In this document: in pieces, positions 1-9,669 of the stretch
Position numbering within the stretch: position 1 is the first letter of the stretch
Layout: each line of letters starts with the position of its first letter
DNA from: VAZQ01 sp963840535
GTDB taxonomy: Bacteria > Pseudomonadota > Alphaproteobacteria > Rhizobiales > Xanthobacteraceae
Assembly: GCA_963840535.1 (NCBI GenBank)
Contig: CAWIZJ010000007.1
Location: 1-64,000 of the forward strand
DNA: 64,000 nt
Direction of reading: 5' to 3'
Translations under genes and position numbers: made by a program
Notes under the pieces: generated by a model
The model's input: only the letters and a program-made list of their open reading frames with translations
Database searches by the model: none
What the model was told of the DNA's origin: nothing

Positions 1-2475
1 GGGCTGGGCTGTTCGCTTCGGCCTCGTCACCAGCGGATGTCATGTCAGGCGGATCCCGGGGCATACATGCCGCCGCCGTTCCCTTGGCATCGCGGGGCCG
101 GGCCTTGCGAACGCCGGGAGCCGCCGCCCGCAGGTCGCGCCCGAACACTGCTTTGCTCGCCTTGGTGTGCTCGTTGCCCTTCGGCCCATCCCTTGTAAGC
201 AGCATAGAGCGCATCAACGTCGACCTCGCCCTTGGCGTCGACCACGCAGCACTCGCGCACGAACGCACCGACCGGCGACGCCAGATCGCGCATCGCGATG
301 ATGGCTTCGTCGGCGGCTTCGACGCGGGTGAAGCGGTTCCGTTGTCGAAGGTCAGCCGCTTCAGGCCGTCCAGCGCCCAGTTCAGGATCCCGGCAAGCTC
401 GGTGCACAGCCGGCCTCAAGCTCGTGGTCTTCCTTGCCGAGCCAGCGAGCGCGACAACGGCAGCAGCACGATGCGCCCGACGATGGCGGTGCTCGCGTCA
501 CCGAGCCTTGGCAGTTCGTTGGAGATGACGTGCAGGCGGCACGGCAGCTTGCCGTTCCACTGTTCTTTGTACTTGACGTTGACGGTCAGAGTATCTTCGC
601 CGGAGATCGAAAGCAGCCGCTCGACAACAATGCCGCTGTTCTTGCCGACGAACCGCGCATCCGAGATGATGGCGAGCGACTTGCCGATCAGCGGTGCAAG
701 TCCGAAGTCCCCGCTCAGGCTGTGAAGCGTCGGACCGCAGACATTCCCTTGCCGATCAGCGCCGTGAGAATGCGGGCGATGACGCCCTTGCCGCCGCGCG
801 TCGGGCCGACCATAAACAGGATCTTGTGCAGGTCGAGCCGGCCGCTGATGACGTAGCCGAACCATTCGCCGAGCACGTCGATCGGCATCGGGCTCCTGCG
901 GCCAAAGCTCGTCGAGGAAGTCGAGCCACTTCGCGGCTGCCGGTGCATCGGGATCGTAGTCGAACGGCACCGCCGTCATGTTGAAGAACTGCGGCGTATG
1001 CGGGTGCAGGGTGCGGGTGGCGATATCGAGCAGACCGTTGGTCACTGCCACCACCGGGCCAACGATGTTACGCCCATCGAGGAAGGACGGTTGCTCGACG
1101 TCGCCCTCAAGCAGAACCTGCGCCGCCAACGCCTCGAGCAGATCCCCGATCTTGCGCCGGGTCGGCAACCACGGCTGCGGCTTGCCCTCGGCGTCGAGGT
1201 AGCAGGCGCGCTCGGTGAAACGGTAGAGGCGAGCGCGCGATGCTGCGCTCTTCGAGTCTCGGCCCAATGCGTGGTCCGCCACGTCCACCACGCGCCGCCC
1301 CAATGGCGTAGCGTCAAGTCGTCCGGCGCGCCGTTGTAAAGGCAGTGCGTCCTAACAAACTCGCGCGCCACCGCCATCGGCGCCGCAGGCGGCGGCAGAA
1401 ACAATGGCGGCGCCGGGTCATGCATCTTGCGGCGGCGGCTTCGTCATCCCGCTGGTTGCTGCATCGTCATCGTGATCGGGATGATCCCCAGGATAGCATC
1501 ACCATCCGCGGGGTGGTCTCCGGCATCGGTGAAGCCATCAAGCCGCTGGCGCAACCACTGCGCCGCCGGTTCGAATTCCAGATGCGCCCACTCCTGTACG
1601 CAATCGATCGGCGTGCGGCGCCCGCGTTGCGGATCGCCCATATCGGCAACGCCCCAAAACACGATGCCGGCAGGGGCGAGCGAGAGATCCTCCTGAAACC
1701 CGCGGCCGAGGTCTGCCGCCGCAACACGATAGATGCCCTTGTCGTTGCGCTTGGCGGTCGGGAAAAGCGCCGGGACCCACTTCTCGAGGCTGGCGAGGGC
1801 GCGCTCGTTAAGCTCCCACCACCAGGGAGGATCTCCCCCCACTGCTCGCTTGCGTGCCGCGCCGTCGGTTGCGGGCTTGCTGCTCTTGTCGGTGTAGCCG
1901 AATTCCTTGACCAGCAGCCCGCCGCAGCATCGAGGAAGTTCTCGAGATCCTCGCGGCGAACGTAGGGAAGATCCTCGCGCTTGACGCTGCCGAGCGTGCC
2001 GCCGTGCCAGTCGTAGGGGCGCCCCGTATCCGGGTGTATGCCGAAGGCGACAAATTGCTGGCCGTCAGCTAGCACCTCAATACGATGCTCGCTGCCGTTT
2101 GCTGTGCCGAACACCCGCACCAATTTGGTGAAGGGCTCATCCGTGCGCAGCGGAATGAGGCGCTTCGGCGATCGGCCGACGCGCACCAGGACGTGCCCGC
2201 GCTCCTCGAAATGCTCGCGCGCCAACGTCTCGATGGCCTCGGCGGCAAGGGGGTCGGTAATGTCGATATCGATCCCGGGCACAGACGACAGAGCACACCG
2301 GTATTTCGGTCATCCGGGTAAAGCCGCTCCCACAACGCTATCTCGTCCGGCGCCGCGGCAAGCTTGGTCTGCCACTCCGTCATGGTCGGGCGCTTGCCGC
2401 TCACCGGGACCGTAGCGTATCCGGCTTTGCGCAATTGCAAGCGGAGCGGCGTGACCTGGTCATGGTTGAGCTCAT
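1..2475 (-). pseudogene. Primase-polymerase/helicase of an integrated element (frameshifted, runs off left edge)
   Basis: This is a P4-type replication protein of a phage or integrative element: an archaeo-eukaryotic-type primase-polymerase followed by a superfamily 3-like helicase. The N-terminal part has the metal-binding pattern DIDIT (near 2270) and an RVGRSPKRL stretch. The C-terminal part has QFFNMTAVPFDYD, a Walker A GPTRGGKG (about 790-815), LAIISDAR and SISGEDTL, typical of phage/plasmid primases. The reading frame jumps at least six times (near 2440, 2280, 1900, 1290, 900 and 740, again near 430 and 180), so no single open frame covers it. The proposed start at 2475 overlaps the stop of the upstream small gene by ATGA. 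The frame is still open at base 1. The family call is firm; whether the breaks are decay or assembly error is not. Confidence 0.8.
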
Positions 2476-2767
2476 CGCGCGGCCTCCTCGAAAGCATCGG
2501 GATAAGCCGCGATCACCGCCGCGATCACCGCCTCGGAGAACGCGTTGCGGACCTCCTTGCTGTCGAAGGTGAACGCGTTGGCGTACCTGATCTTGCCGCG
2601 GTCATCGCGCAGTGCGCGGCCGTCCTTGTCGAACATCGCCGGCGACGGCAGCGACGCCCGTTGTCGCCGGGAGCTGCACCTCGGCGCGTCGTGGTGTAGT
2701 GCCTGCCCGGCTGATAGCTCGGCGGCCGCAGTCCAAGCTCGCGGCAGATGCTTTCGGCCGCGCTCAT
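2472..2767 (-). pseudogene. Small hypothetical protein of the left element (frameshifted)
   Basis: A product of about 95 residues pieced together from two frames: it starts MSAAESICRELGL at 2767 and continues after a one-base shift near 2680 into a frame ending PDAFEEAAR at 2472. ATGA overlaps at both ends (with the gene ending at 2764 and with the primase start at 2475) indicate a translationally coupled operon feeding the primase-helicase gene. I do not recognise the family. The tight coupling is the main reason to believe it is a real gene. Confidence 0.5.
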
Positions 2768-2926
2768 GACGCTGGCCTTTGCACGATGGCGACCGCGGCT
2801 TCACGCTGTGTCTTGTACAGGCCGATGCTGCGCTCGACAGCAGTGAAAGGCCTCAAAGCCTTCCTTGCCGCGCGCCAGCACGAACCCGATGCAGTCGCGG
2901 CCATCGTAGACGGCCGCCATAGCCAT
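2764..2926 (-). pseudogene. Very small element protein (frameshifted)
   Basis: A reading frame of about 53 residues starts MAMAAVYDGRDCIGF at 2926 and, after a one-base shift near 2850, continues ERSIGLYKTQREAAVAIV before a TGA that overlaps the next start codon (ATGA). It resembles the short proteins beside element primases that share a VYDGRxxxG opening and a TRREAxxAI-like end. This likeness is from memory and not searched. No function is known. Confidence 0.45.
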
Positions 2927-3076
2927 AGACGGCGCGTCCCTCATGACCGCACCGCCGTTGTCGCGGGTCGGGTGGTTATGCTATCGGACGAGTGCTCGCG
3001 CCGCAGAGCTAGAGCGCAACGGGCGTCGACGACCGGGAGGGGTTGTGACGCCCGCGCCATATGGTGCGGGCATGGC

Positions 3077-3280
3077 TCATGCCGTCGCTTCCCGTGCGCC
3101 GGGCCGCAGCTCGGGCAGGGACGACGCCCATGCTTCGGCATCGGCACGCAAAATGAGCGTCTTGCGGCCGATCTTTAGGGCGCGCAACTTGCCAACCCGT
3201 ATTTGCCGATATGCGCTTTCCCGGCACAGCCGATAGGCGTCACAAAATTCTTGGATGGTAAAGGCGGGTTTTTGGTCCAT
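3077..3280 (-). CDS. Excisionase/AlpA-like helix-turn-helix protein
   Basis: A protein of 67 residues with one winged helix-turn-helix of the MerR/excisionase type: FTIQEFCDAYRLCRESAYR followed by a recognition segment with KLRALKIGRKTLI. Such proteins bind DNA and either help the integrase excise the element or switch on its genes. It lies first in the leftward run towards the primase gene and about 0.9 kb from the integrase, a usual place for a recombination directionality factor. It is one of the few genes of this element that is intact. Regulator versus excisionase cannot be decided from sequence. Confidence 0.75.
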   Translation of the reverse strand: MDQKPAFTIQEFCDAYRLCRESAYRQIRVGKLRALKIGRKTLILRADAEAWASSLPELRPGAREATA

Positions 3281-3308
3281 TGTACCCTCGTGTGTGCGTT
3301 GGTGGACG

Positions 3309-3594
3309 CTATACAGACCACCGATGAACGCTCACGTGGGGCGACGAAATTGGTGCAGCACTAATTTTCGTCGCTCGTTTTTTCGGCTCGGCACGCAGGG
3401 TCTCGATCTCGGTGCGAATGCCTCCAGATCGGCGAGCAGCGTGTCGATCTGCGCGCTCGTGTCGGCATGTAATACCTCGAGTCGGCGCGTAGTGCCTCCA
3501 GATCGGCGCGCAGCAGCAGGTCCAGAAGTCCGCGCGCCCGGCGCGCCCGGCTCCCAGACACCGGGCCATATCGCAAATTCTTGTTGCGCCTCAC
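3309..3594 (-). pseudogene. Small coiled-coil protein of the left element (frameshifted)
   Basis: About 95 residues. A GTG start at 3594 overlaps the stop of the upstream gene (GTGA). The rebuilt product holds leucine/alanine/aspartate heptads such as LLLRADLEALRA, HADTSAQIDTLLADLEA and IRTEIETLRAE spread over three frames, so at least two one-base shifts are needed. It ends PHVSVHRWSV at 3309. It looks like a short soluble coiled coil. No family recognised. Confidence 0.45.
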
Positions 3595-4072
3595 GTCTTT
3601 TTCTTGCTTCCCGATGGCGGGTTTCGAGGTTTTGGGCGCTTGTACCTGCGCCAGTCTTTCTTGGGGTCCTCCCTGAGAGTGGCGATGGCTTCACGGATGC
3701 TCTTGCCCGTCGCGTTTCTTATGGCGTCCACTTGCGTCGACAAGTTTATCGCCCTGCCCCGCCTGCCATGTTTTGGGTCTCCCGCTCTCGGTGGCTCGCC
3801 GTAGATAACTCTCATGCCTGGGACGTGAGCGAGGGCGAGCCTGATACTAAGGAGGCGCCATCGGTTTTTGGCTCGCGGATTAATTCCGTAGAATTCAAAC
3901 AGCAACCCGAGCTTTGCCTTGAACTGTTCGCGCCCGCGCCTTTGGGCACCCTGCTCATCGGGAACCAAGGCGCCGAGCAAGCCGCTGAAAATCGTGACAA
4001 GCTCGACAGGCACATAGATCGGTTGTGAAGCGGCCCAGTATATTTGACAGGGCCGCGCCGCTTGCGCGCCAT
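3591..4072 (-). pseudogene. Hypothetical basic protein of the left element
   Basis: The main frame (3591-4013) encodes about 140 residues: a segment LVTIFSGLLGALVPDEQG, a middle with LLFEFYGINPRAKNRW, and a very basic tail ending KKKT. An upstream start in another frame (MARKRRGPVKYTGPL at 4072) joins it if one base is removed near 4015, which suggests the full gene is about 160 residues. It lies between the integrase and the coiled-coil gene, overlapping the latter by GTGA. The basic ends suggest nucleic-acid binding, but that is inference. Confidence 0.5.
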
Positions 4073-4203
4073 GAAACCACCGCCAGCACCGCCGGGGCGA
4101 GGGAAGGCGCGGGCAGCATCGCGGCGGTGTTGCGATGCGACGGCCCGTCGGCCGGCCCGCGCCGGGGTGCGAGACTATCTCATCTTCAGTCGCGGCGCAG
4201 CGA

Positions 4204-5443
4204 TCAGCCCTTGCGCGCTGCGAGGGATACCACCTTGGTTGTGCCGTTCGCCTCGACCTTGCCGCAGAACTCGGCCCATGCGGCCATCAGTTTGCGGCGC
4301 TTGTCGAACAGGTCGCCGCGCCGATATGCGGCTTCACGGCATCGGGGATGGCGTGCGCGAGCGCAGCCTCGGCAACCTCGCGCGGGAAGGTGGTGCCTCG
4401 GCGGCCCAGTCGCGGAAGGTCGAGCGGAAGCCGTGCGCCGTGATGTCGCCGTGCTCCATGCGCCGTAGCAGCATCAGCAACGCCATCTCGGACAGCGGCC
4501 TGCGGTCGCGACCGCCGGGGAACACGTAGTCGCAGTGCCTGATAGCGTGCATCTGCTTGAGAACGGCGAGCGCCGCATCGGACAGCGGCACGCGGTGCTC
4601 CTTGCCCGGCCTTCATGCGAGCGGCCGGAATCGTCCACAGCCGTCGCCGCGATATCGATCTCGTCCCAGGTCGCGCCCAGCGTCTCGCCGGTGCGAGTGG
4701 CGGTCAGGATCAGGAACTCGAGCGCGCGGGCACTGATGCCCTGCTGCTCACGCAGCGCCACCATGAACGCGCCGACTTGGGGATAGGGCAGCGCGGCATG
4801 GTGCTCGACCTTCCTGACCTTGGACTTCGCCGGCAGTAGATGGTCGAGATGCCCGCGCCAGCGTGCCGGGTTCTCACCGTCGCGATAGCCGCGCACCTTG
4901 GCCCAGTCGAGCACGGCCTCGATGCGGCCGCGCACGCGCGATGCCGTCTCGGGCTTCTTGGACCAGATGGGCTCGACCACCTTGAGCACGAGCCCGGTGT
5001 CGACCGCTGCAACCGGCAGCTGGCCAAACACCGGGCGATGCGTAGGTCGCGAGCGTGTTCGCCATTGCTGCCGATGCTTGGCGTTCCGCCATGCCGGCCT
5101 CGTGCGCGGCGATGTAGGCCTTCGCGCAGCCGTCGAACGTCATCGACTTTGCGGCCTCGGGCGGCAGCCGCGCGCTTCTCGCTTCGCGCCTCGATAGGGT
5201 CGAGCCCGATGGCGACCATGCCGCGACATCGCCGGCCAGTTCACGCGCCTTGGCCAGGCCGATGGAGGATATCCTCCGAGGCCCATGTCGCGCGTCCGGC
5301 CGCGCATCACGTAGCGGAAGATCCAACCCTTCGAACCGCCGGTCGGCGATACGCAGATAGAGGTTGCCGCCATCAGCGTAGTAGCCGGGCTGCTTGGTGC
5401 CCTGCACCTTGACTGCCGAGAGCCGTCCGAGCGTGCGCGCCAT
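4204..5443 (-). pseudogene. Tyrosine integrase, DUF4102/P4 type, next to tRNA-Ser (multiple frameshifts)
   Basis: The assembled product is about 410 residues, the normal length for this family. In order: an N-terminal arm-binding domain (PGYYADGGNLYLRI, then YVMRGRTRDMGLGGY), a core-binding segment (MTFDGCAKAYIAAH), and the catalytic domain with box I Arg in ATRTGETLGA, HGFRSTFRDW (HxxR) and the nucleophile Tyr in AAYRRGDLF near 4310. It ends VSLAARKG with TGA at 4204. All catalytic residues remain, but the frame changes at least four times. It starts 165 bp from the 3' end of tRNA-Ser, the classic placement for integrases that use a tRNA 3' end as attachment site, so the left element probably used this tRNA. 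The other junction lies outside the window. Confidence 0.85.
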
Positions 5444-5462
5444 GAGCCCTCCGCCTCACTGC

Positions 5463-5589
5463 CTGCCCATGTTCTTGCCCATATCGGCTAGGACGATGGT
5501 CGCATACTATGGCGGACATGCATAGACGCTAGTTTGCAACAAATCCCTACAAAATAGGGATATCTCTAGACACCGGGAAACATGGGCAG
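5463..5589. repeat. Inverted and direct TGCCCAT motifs between integrase and tRNA; candidate integrase arm sites
   Basis: CTGCCCATGTT at 5463-5473 is exactly inverted as AACATGGGCAG at 5579-5589, and TGCCCAT occurs once more in direct orientation at 5477-5483. Between them lies a perfect stem ATCCCTA/TAGGGAT (5543-5561) with loop CAAAA. Spaced copies of a short motif between an integrase start and its tRNA site fit arm-type binding sites or the integrase promoter/operator. This is inference from position and symmetry. Confidence 0.45.
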
Positions 5590-5607
5590 ACAGCAGGAGG
5601 ATGAAAT

Positions 5608-5697
5608 TGGCGGAGAGGGAGGGATTCGAACCCCCGATACGGTTACCCGTATGCCGCATTTCGAGTGCGGTGCAATCGACCACTCTGCCACCTCTCC
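5608..5697 (-). tRNA. tRNA-Ser (anticodon CGA)
   Basis: Read on the minus strand it folds as a class II tRNA: acceptor stem GGAGAGG with CCTCTCC, D stem GCA/TGC, anticodon stem CCGCA/TGCGG around loop CTCGAAA (anticodon CGA, decoding UCG), a long variable arm with stem ATACGG/CCGTAT, and T arm loop TTCGAAT. The discriminator is G (5611) and CCA is encoded (5608-5610). Elements adjoin both sides: the left one at its 3' end, the right one apparently joined in the anticodon loop. The 5' half (5674-5697) therefore probably came with the right element, and so did the promoter. Confidence 0.96.
5658..5673. repeat. Left copy of a 16-bp integration core in the tRNA-Ser anticodon arm
   Basis: ATTTCGAGTGCGGTGC covers the anticodon loop and 5' anticodon stem of tRNA-Ser(CGA). 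The same 16 bases occur at 11110-11125 in the same orientation and bound a low-GC segment with an integrase gene next to this end. I read the pair as attL/attR of the right element. Confidence 0.75.
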
Positions 5698-5799
5698 AAG
5701 CCATTGCATAATCGACGGTTTTTGGGCTTAGCCGTTCGTGGAAAACCGCCGATGGTCACGAAAATGGTCGCCAACCCATTTATTTCGCGCCTCCCGATA

Positions 5800-6700
5800 T
5801 CACAAGCCGAAACGCCGCGTCAGCCTCGCCACCGCATCGCTCTGCATCGTGTCGGTGACATGCGAATATAGGTCGATTGTCGTGGTGATAGTCGAGTGCC
5901 CCAAACGCTTCTGTGCGACCTTCGGATGGACGCCGCTAGCCAGGAGCTGGGTCGCGTGACTATGTCGGAGATCGTGAAAGCGGACGCGCGGCAAATCCAC
6001 TATCTTCCCTATAACGTGCGCGAATTCGTGAGTGAGGCTGCGTGGCTGCTTTGGTTCGCCGTCCTCTCGGCAGCACACCAATGTCTCTTCGGATTGTCGA
6101 ACTCCGAGTCGCAGCAGCGCTTCAGCCTGTTGCCGCTTCAGGCGACAAAGCTCCGGCCAGTAGATGTGCATGTGCCGGATCGAGTCCAAAAGATACGCAG
6201 ACTGGTCCATGGTGAGAGTTGCGATCTCCTTTCGCTCGACTTTCGGAAGTCGCTTCTTGAATGCGTCGGCTGGGTTGCGGGCCAGCAATTGCTGTTCGAC
6301 TGCGCGGGCGAGCGCCGACTTGAGAATGACGTGAATGTAGCGGCGCGTGAGCGGTGATAACCCTCCGAGCTTGCCGTCGCGTCGGCCGCTTGTGGCCCAA
6401 GTGCTGTAGGCGTTTTGGATTTGAATTGGCACGAGCTTCGCAAGCTGCACCTGCCCGACCGCTGGTATGAGGCAGCACCTCGCGATTTCCGAGTACCGTT
6501 CGTGTGCTTTTGGCGAGATCTCGGAGCGGACCGCGTCGAGCCAAGTTTCTAGCCACTGCCGAACTGTCATGCGAGTCGGATCGACACATGTTCACCCGTG
6601 TCGGCAGTGCGAAGCAGTCGAGTTAATTCCCGCTCGGCATCTTTGCGGGTACCGCCTACCGGCTTTCGAAATTTCAGCGCACAACCGATATGCCTGGCCG
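5800..6700 (-). pseudogene. Phage-type tyrosine integrase lacking catalytic box I
   Basis: The longest frame (5800-6570) has a SAM-like core-binding domain (MTVRQWLETWL...LSPLTRRYIHVILKSAL) and a C-terminal catalytic half with FHDLRHSHATQLL (HxxR) and TIDLYSHV (nucleophile Tyr). In the family, the segment after a motif like IRHMHIYWPEL carries the box I arginine (MRRGE-like) and about 45 further residues. Here HIYWPEL runs straight into CRLKRQQAEALL near 6150, so that block is deleted. The N-terminal arm-binding part (GGTRKDAERELTRLL) is in another frame joined near 6590. Both defects predict an inactive recombinase. Its position beside the tRNA fits the integrase of the right element. Confidence 0.85.
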
Positions 6701-6747
6701 CGAGCGCGATAGTCAGATGAGGTTGAACTCGCGGCCATGGCATTTGT

Positions 6748-7833
6748 TCAATAGATGCCGGCTGTCCGCATTTGACTCGGCGTCTTACCGGTCCAGCGCT
6801 TGAAGGCATGCGTGAATGCGCTCACCTCGTGAAAGCCAAGCAGCCACGCGATCTTGGATACATGCAGCTTGCGATCGTCGAGGTAACGAACCGCAAGATC
6901 GCGTCGCAAACCGTGAAGTATTTCATTGAAGGTCAAGCCTTCGGCCGAAAGTTTTCGTGCGAACGTCCTCTTGCTCATTCCCAGACTGCGAGCAACGTCT
7001 TCCACGAGCACTCTTCCATGCGGAAGCACCGAAGAGATCGCGTTCTCAACTCTCGTGCGCAACTGGTTCTTATCGCCTCTTCTATCGGCCAGCGCCGCTT
7101 CGCAATACTTCAGGAGAAGGTCATTGAGATAAGTATCCGAGTGAATAAGCGGCAACTCACGTGCATCAACCTTCAGGGCAAACTCGTCTGTGGCAGCGCC
7201 GAACTCCACTTTCGTTCCGACAAACCGAGCCATTTCGGAGGTGCCTCCCGATCGATGATGAGAAATCGAAAAATGTTCCGGTACGAGGTTCTGCCCCGTC
7301 AGCAGGCGGCAAATTCGTATTGCAGCAAACATGCAAAATTCAATTTGATGTCTGTCTGAGTGCCGTGGAACGCCAGAGTAACTCAGACTGATAATGAGGC
7401 TATTTCCCTCCCTATATCCGAACACGAGGGCCTCGTTGGTAACCTTGCTGTAGCGGGCAAGCCGCTTCAAGGCTTCGCCTAAGGTCTGCGAAGACGCCAT
7501 GACATAATAAAGCAGTCCGATTTCGCGCGGATCATGATCGCGAGCCAGTGTGAAGCCAATACGGTCATCTTTCAGAGCCTTCGCGGCCTCGTCCAAAAGT
7601 GCGATTTGGCTTCGCACACTCAGTTGCTCTCGCGGTTCGTCAGTCAGCTCCGGCGTCAATCCCACGCGTCTAAGAAGAGGCGCCACCGGCACGCCCGCGC
7701 TTTTGAGGCGCGCGATCGCCAGGCGGCTAAGACCCCCTCCCGCCATCGGGATTGAAGCCAAGTCCTGTTCAGAATTCAGGACTGAAGGGGTGCTGTTCCT
7801 CATCCTTGGCCCGCCGATAGGAGAAATTGCCAT
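6748..7833 (-). CDS. AraC-family transcriptional regulator with arabinose-binding-like N-terminal domain
   Basis: 361 residues. Residues about 30-230 match the effector-binding domain found in OruR/ArgR-type AraC regulators (GLSRLAIARLKSAGVPVAPLL near the start). The C-terminal 100 residues hold the double helix-turn-helix: VEDVARSLGMSKRTFARKL, then AVRYLDDRKLHVSKIAWLLGF and FTHAFKRWTGKTPSQ. It is divergent from the Crp/Fnr-like gene across about 320 bp and is the only intact protein gene recognised inside the right element. Target and effector cannot be read from the sequence. Confidence 0.9.
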   Translation of the reverse strand: MAISPIGGPRMRNSTPSVLNSEQDLASIPMAGGGLSRLAIARLKSAGVPVAPLLRRVGLTPELTDEPREQLSVRSQIALLDEAAKALKDDRIGFTLARDHDPREIGLLYYVMASSQTLGEALKRLARYSKVTNEALVFGYREGNSLIISLSYSGVPRHSDRHQIEFCMFAAIRICRLLTGQNLVPEHFSISHHRSGGTSEMARFVGTKVEFGAATDEFALKVDARELPLIHSDTYLNDLLLKYCEAALADRRGDKNQLRTRVENAISSVLPHGRVLVEDVARSLGMSKRTFARKLSAEGLTFNEILHGLRRDLAVRYLDDRKLHVSKIAWLLGFHEVSAFTHAFKRWTGKTPSQMRTAGIY

Positions 7834-8153
7834 CGTGTGCTTCGGTGAACAAGTGTTCGGCGCAGAGTAACAAGTCCGCGGACGGGGCTTAAGCTACTAA
7901 CAAGCATGAAAGGCGCGGACAGGTATGACTTCGTCGGTTCGTATTGGAGAAACCTTGCTTTTTTTGCCCCCAGCACCACACGCCAACTCGGGACGAACCC
8001 TGCACTTGGTATGTCAGAGCAAATCAATGGCACCAAATAGCAGAACAGCTGCCTCCCCCGCAGATTATATCGGACCGAGCCGGCCTTGTTTAGCCTTCTG
8101 TACCGGAGGTTTGAGCGGCGCTGCCCGCTCAGCTCGAGACTCGATGTAGATAG
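7834..8153. other. Divergent intergenic region between AraC-type and Crp-type regulators
   Basis: These 320 bases separate two divergently read regulator genes and must hold both promoters. The sequence is AT-richer than the surrounding chromosome. I see no confident operator or hairpin and no coding signal; apparent frames here do not resemble any family I know. Confidence 0.5.
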
Positions 8154-8881
8154 GTGAGGTTTTCGGATGATTGTCCTCGAACACAAGATATCGCGGAGGC
8201 ATGTCCCGGGAGGCAAGCTAACCGTCCCCTTCAAGGCGCCGAACTCCAACACGTCAGGCGACGCCTCCGCCCTTTTTTCCGATGCGCCGCGGTGCGTCAC
8301 CTCGCTGCAAGGGACTTCCTCTTTGCCGCCGGGGATGTCGGCGACGGCTGCTATCGGCTCGAGCTGGGCCTGCTCAAGGTCGTCGTGGAATCACCATCCG
8401 GCGAACACCGGATCGTTGCCCTGCTCGGCCCAGGCGCCATCGTGGGCGAACTGTCCATAATCGACGGGCACCCGCGCTCAGCGTCTATTATCGCGATGCG
8501 CCCCTGTGTGCTGCGGTTTGTCAGCCGGGAGGCCTTTGAAATAAGGGCGAAGGCACACGCCGAGATCCGTCTTGCCCTGACGTCGATTTCGCCGCCCGGT
8601 TGCGACAGACTGACGCGACACTGGCTGCTACCACTTTTCTGACGGTCAAAGGGCGCGTCGCACGTGCGTTACTCGAGCTGGCCGACCATATCGGACAGGA
8701 CGCGGGCGCGGGACGCATCGTGCTGCAAGACAAGATCGGCCAGAGCGACCTCGCAGCGATGGCCGGCGTGGCCCGGGAAAATGTCAGCCGCGTCGTGAGC
8801 GACTGGCGTCGGCGCAATCTGGTCTCTCTATCCTCGCAACTCTATTGCATCATAACCGCACCGCGCTTGCCGACGAAATGA
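8154..8881 (+). pseudogene. Crp/Fnr-family regulator, split by a frameshift
   Basis: The first frame (8154-8642, GTG start) carries the cyclic-nucleotide-binding-like barrel: LAARDFLFAAGDVGDGCYRL, then IVALLGPGAIVGELSIIDG and PRSASIIA. The second frame (8600-8881) has FLTVKGRVARALLELA and the helix-turn-helix QSDLAAMAGVARENVSRVV. A one-base shift near 8595 separates them; joined they give about 235 residues, normal for the family. The sensor half lacks the cysteine cluster of FNR and most resembles heme- or cNMP-type members. As written, no full-length protein is made, though the DNA-binding part could be expressed alone. Confidence 0.82.
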
Positions 8882-9219
8882 GTCTCGGTGAGTTGTCGCG
8901 CGAAGCGCGAGCGCATGCACCGGTCTCCGCGCGACTGTTGACCCGAGCTTGCGGAAATTGGGACGCGGCGGCCAGCACGCGCCCGTCTCCAAACGTTTCG
9001 TCTGAGTTTCCTCCTCGTCGATCATCTGAAAGATAGAAAAATTGGCGCGAATTGTGACTCTTATCAATGCAATTTTCGCGGTGAGTGTTATCAAGCTACC
9101 TTGAGGGCCCAGATAAAAGGAATGGGCTACGGACGCGGCGTCATCAACAATCGTGAGAAAAATTTCCAGAGGGTCGAACGATGGGAATGCAAAGTTACTA
9201 GCTGAACCGGAAGCATTCA
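8882..9219. other. Non-coding stretch downstream of the Crp-like gene
   Basis: About 340 bases without a recognisable gene. It contains AT-rich patches near 9030-9110, including TTGTGACTCTTATCAA, but no clear promoter, terminator or repeat that I would defend. Confidence 0.4.
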
Positions 9220-9669
9220 TTGTCGCGCAGTGGGCTTGCTCACCGCGTCAACCAAGCAAGCCGAGATGTAGTTTGCAAGTCGATGGGCCGCGAGATGCGA
9301 CCCATCAGCGTGCAATCACGCACGCCCGAGACAGCGGCACAGCCCAACAACCGGGAAGTGCAGCGTAGCAGTCTGGGGAAAAAAGCAGATGGAGATAAAA
9401 AGACTTGGCTGGCCCCAGAATTAAGCCAGGCTTGGGCGGTCGCGCCTAGTGGGCCGTACATTGCGACCGACGTGAACGCAACGGACCTGACCACCACAAC
9501 CATTTTTGACGCGGTAGATCGCGATGCATTGATGATCGGCGGAAACTATGTGGACTATGCGTTCGGTATCGGCGTTCACAATCCGTTCGGCGGCGGGTTT
9601 CGACAACCGCCTTCCTTGTTCTGGGAGTTGGCGGCTGGGCGGCGACGACGGAGCTCGCCGGCGCGGTGA
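9220..9669 (+). CDS. Unrecognised open frame upstream of the HlyD pseudogene
   Basis: A frame of 149 codons, possibly starting later (MGREMRPISV, about residue 22). Its middle (WLAPELSQAWAV...YIATDVNATDLTTTTIF...GGNYVDYAFGIGVHNPFGG) does not look like random frame-shadow, but I cannot assign a family. The last 30 codons overlap the region that encodes the membrane anchor of HlyD in another frame, so the true end is uncertain. It may be a short secreted or structural protein, or a remnant. Confidence 0.3.
   Translation: MSRSGLAHRVNQASRDVVCKSMGREMRPISVQSRTPETAAQPNNREVQRSSLGKKADGDKKTWLAPELSQAWAVAPSGPYIATDVNATDLTTTTIFDAVDRDALMIGGNYVDYAFGIGVHNPFGGGFRQPPSLFWELAAGRRRRSSPAR

Noticed and set aside
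7800..8300. Minus-strand frame of 166 codons between the two regulators
   Set aside because: Low-quality composition, crosses the Crp-like start region and shows no motif.
9046..9061. FNR/FixK-like box TTGTGACTCTTATCAA near the Crp-like gene
   Set aside because: Spacing between half-sites does not match TTGAT-N4-ATCAA and the first half is poor.
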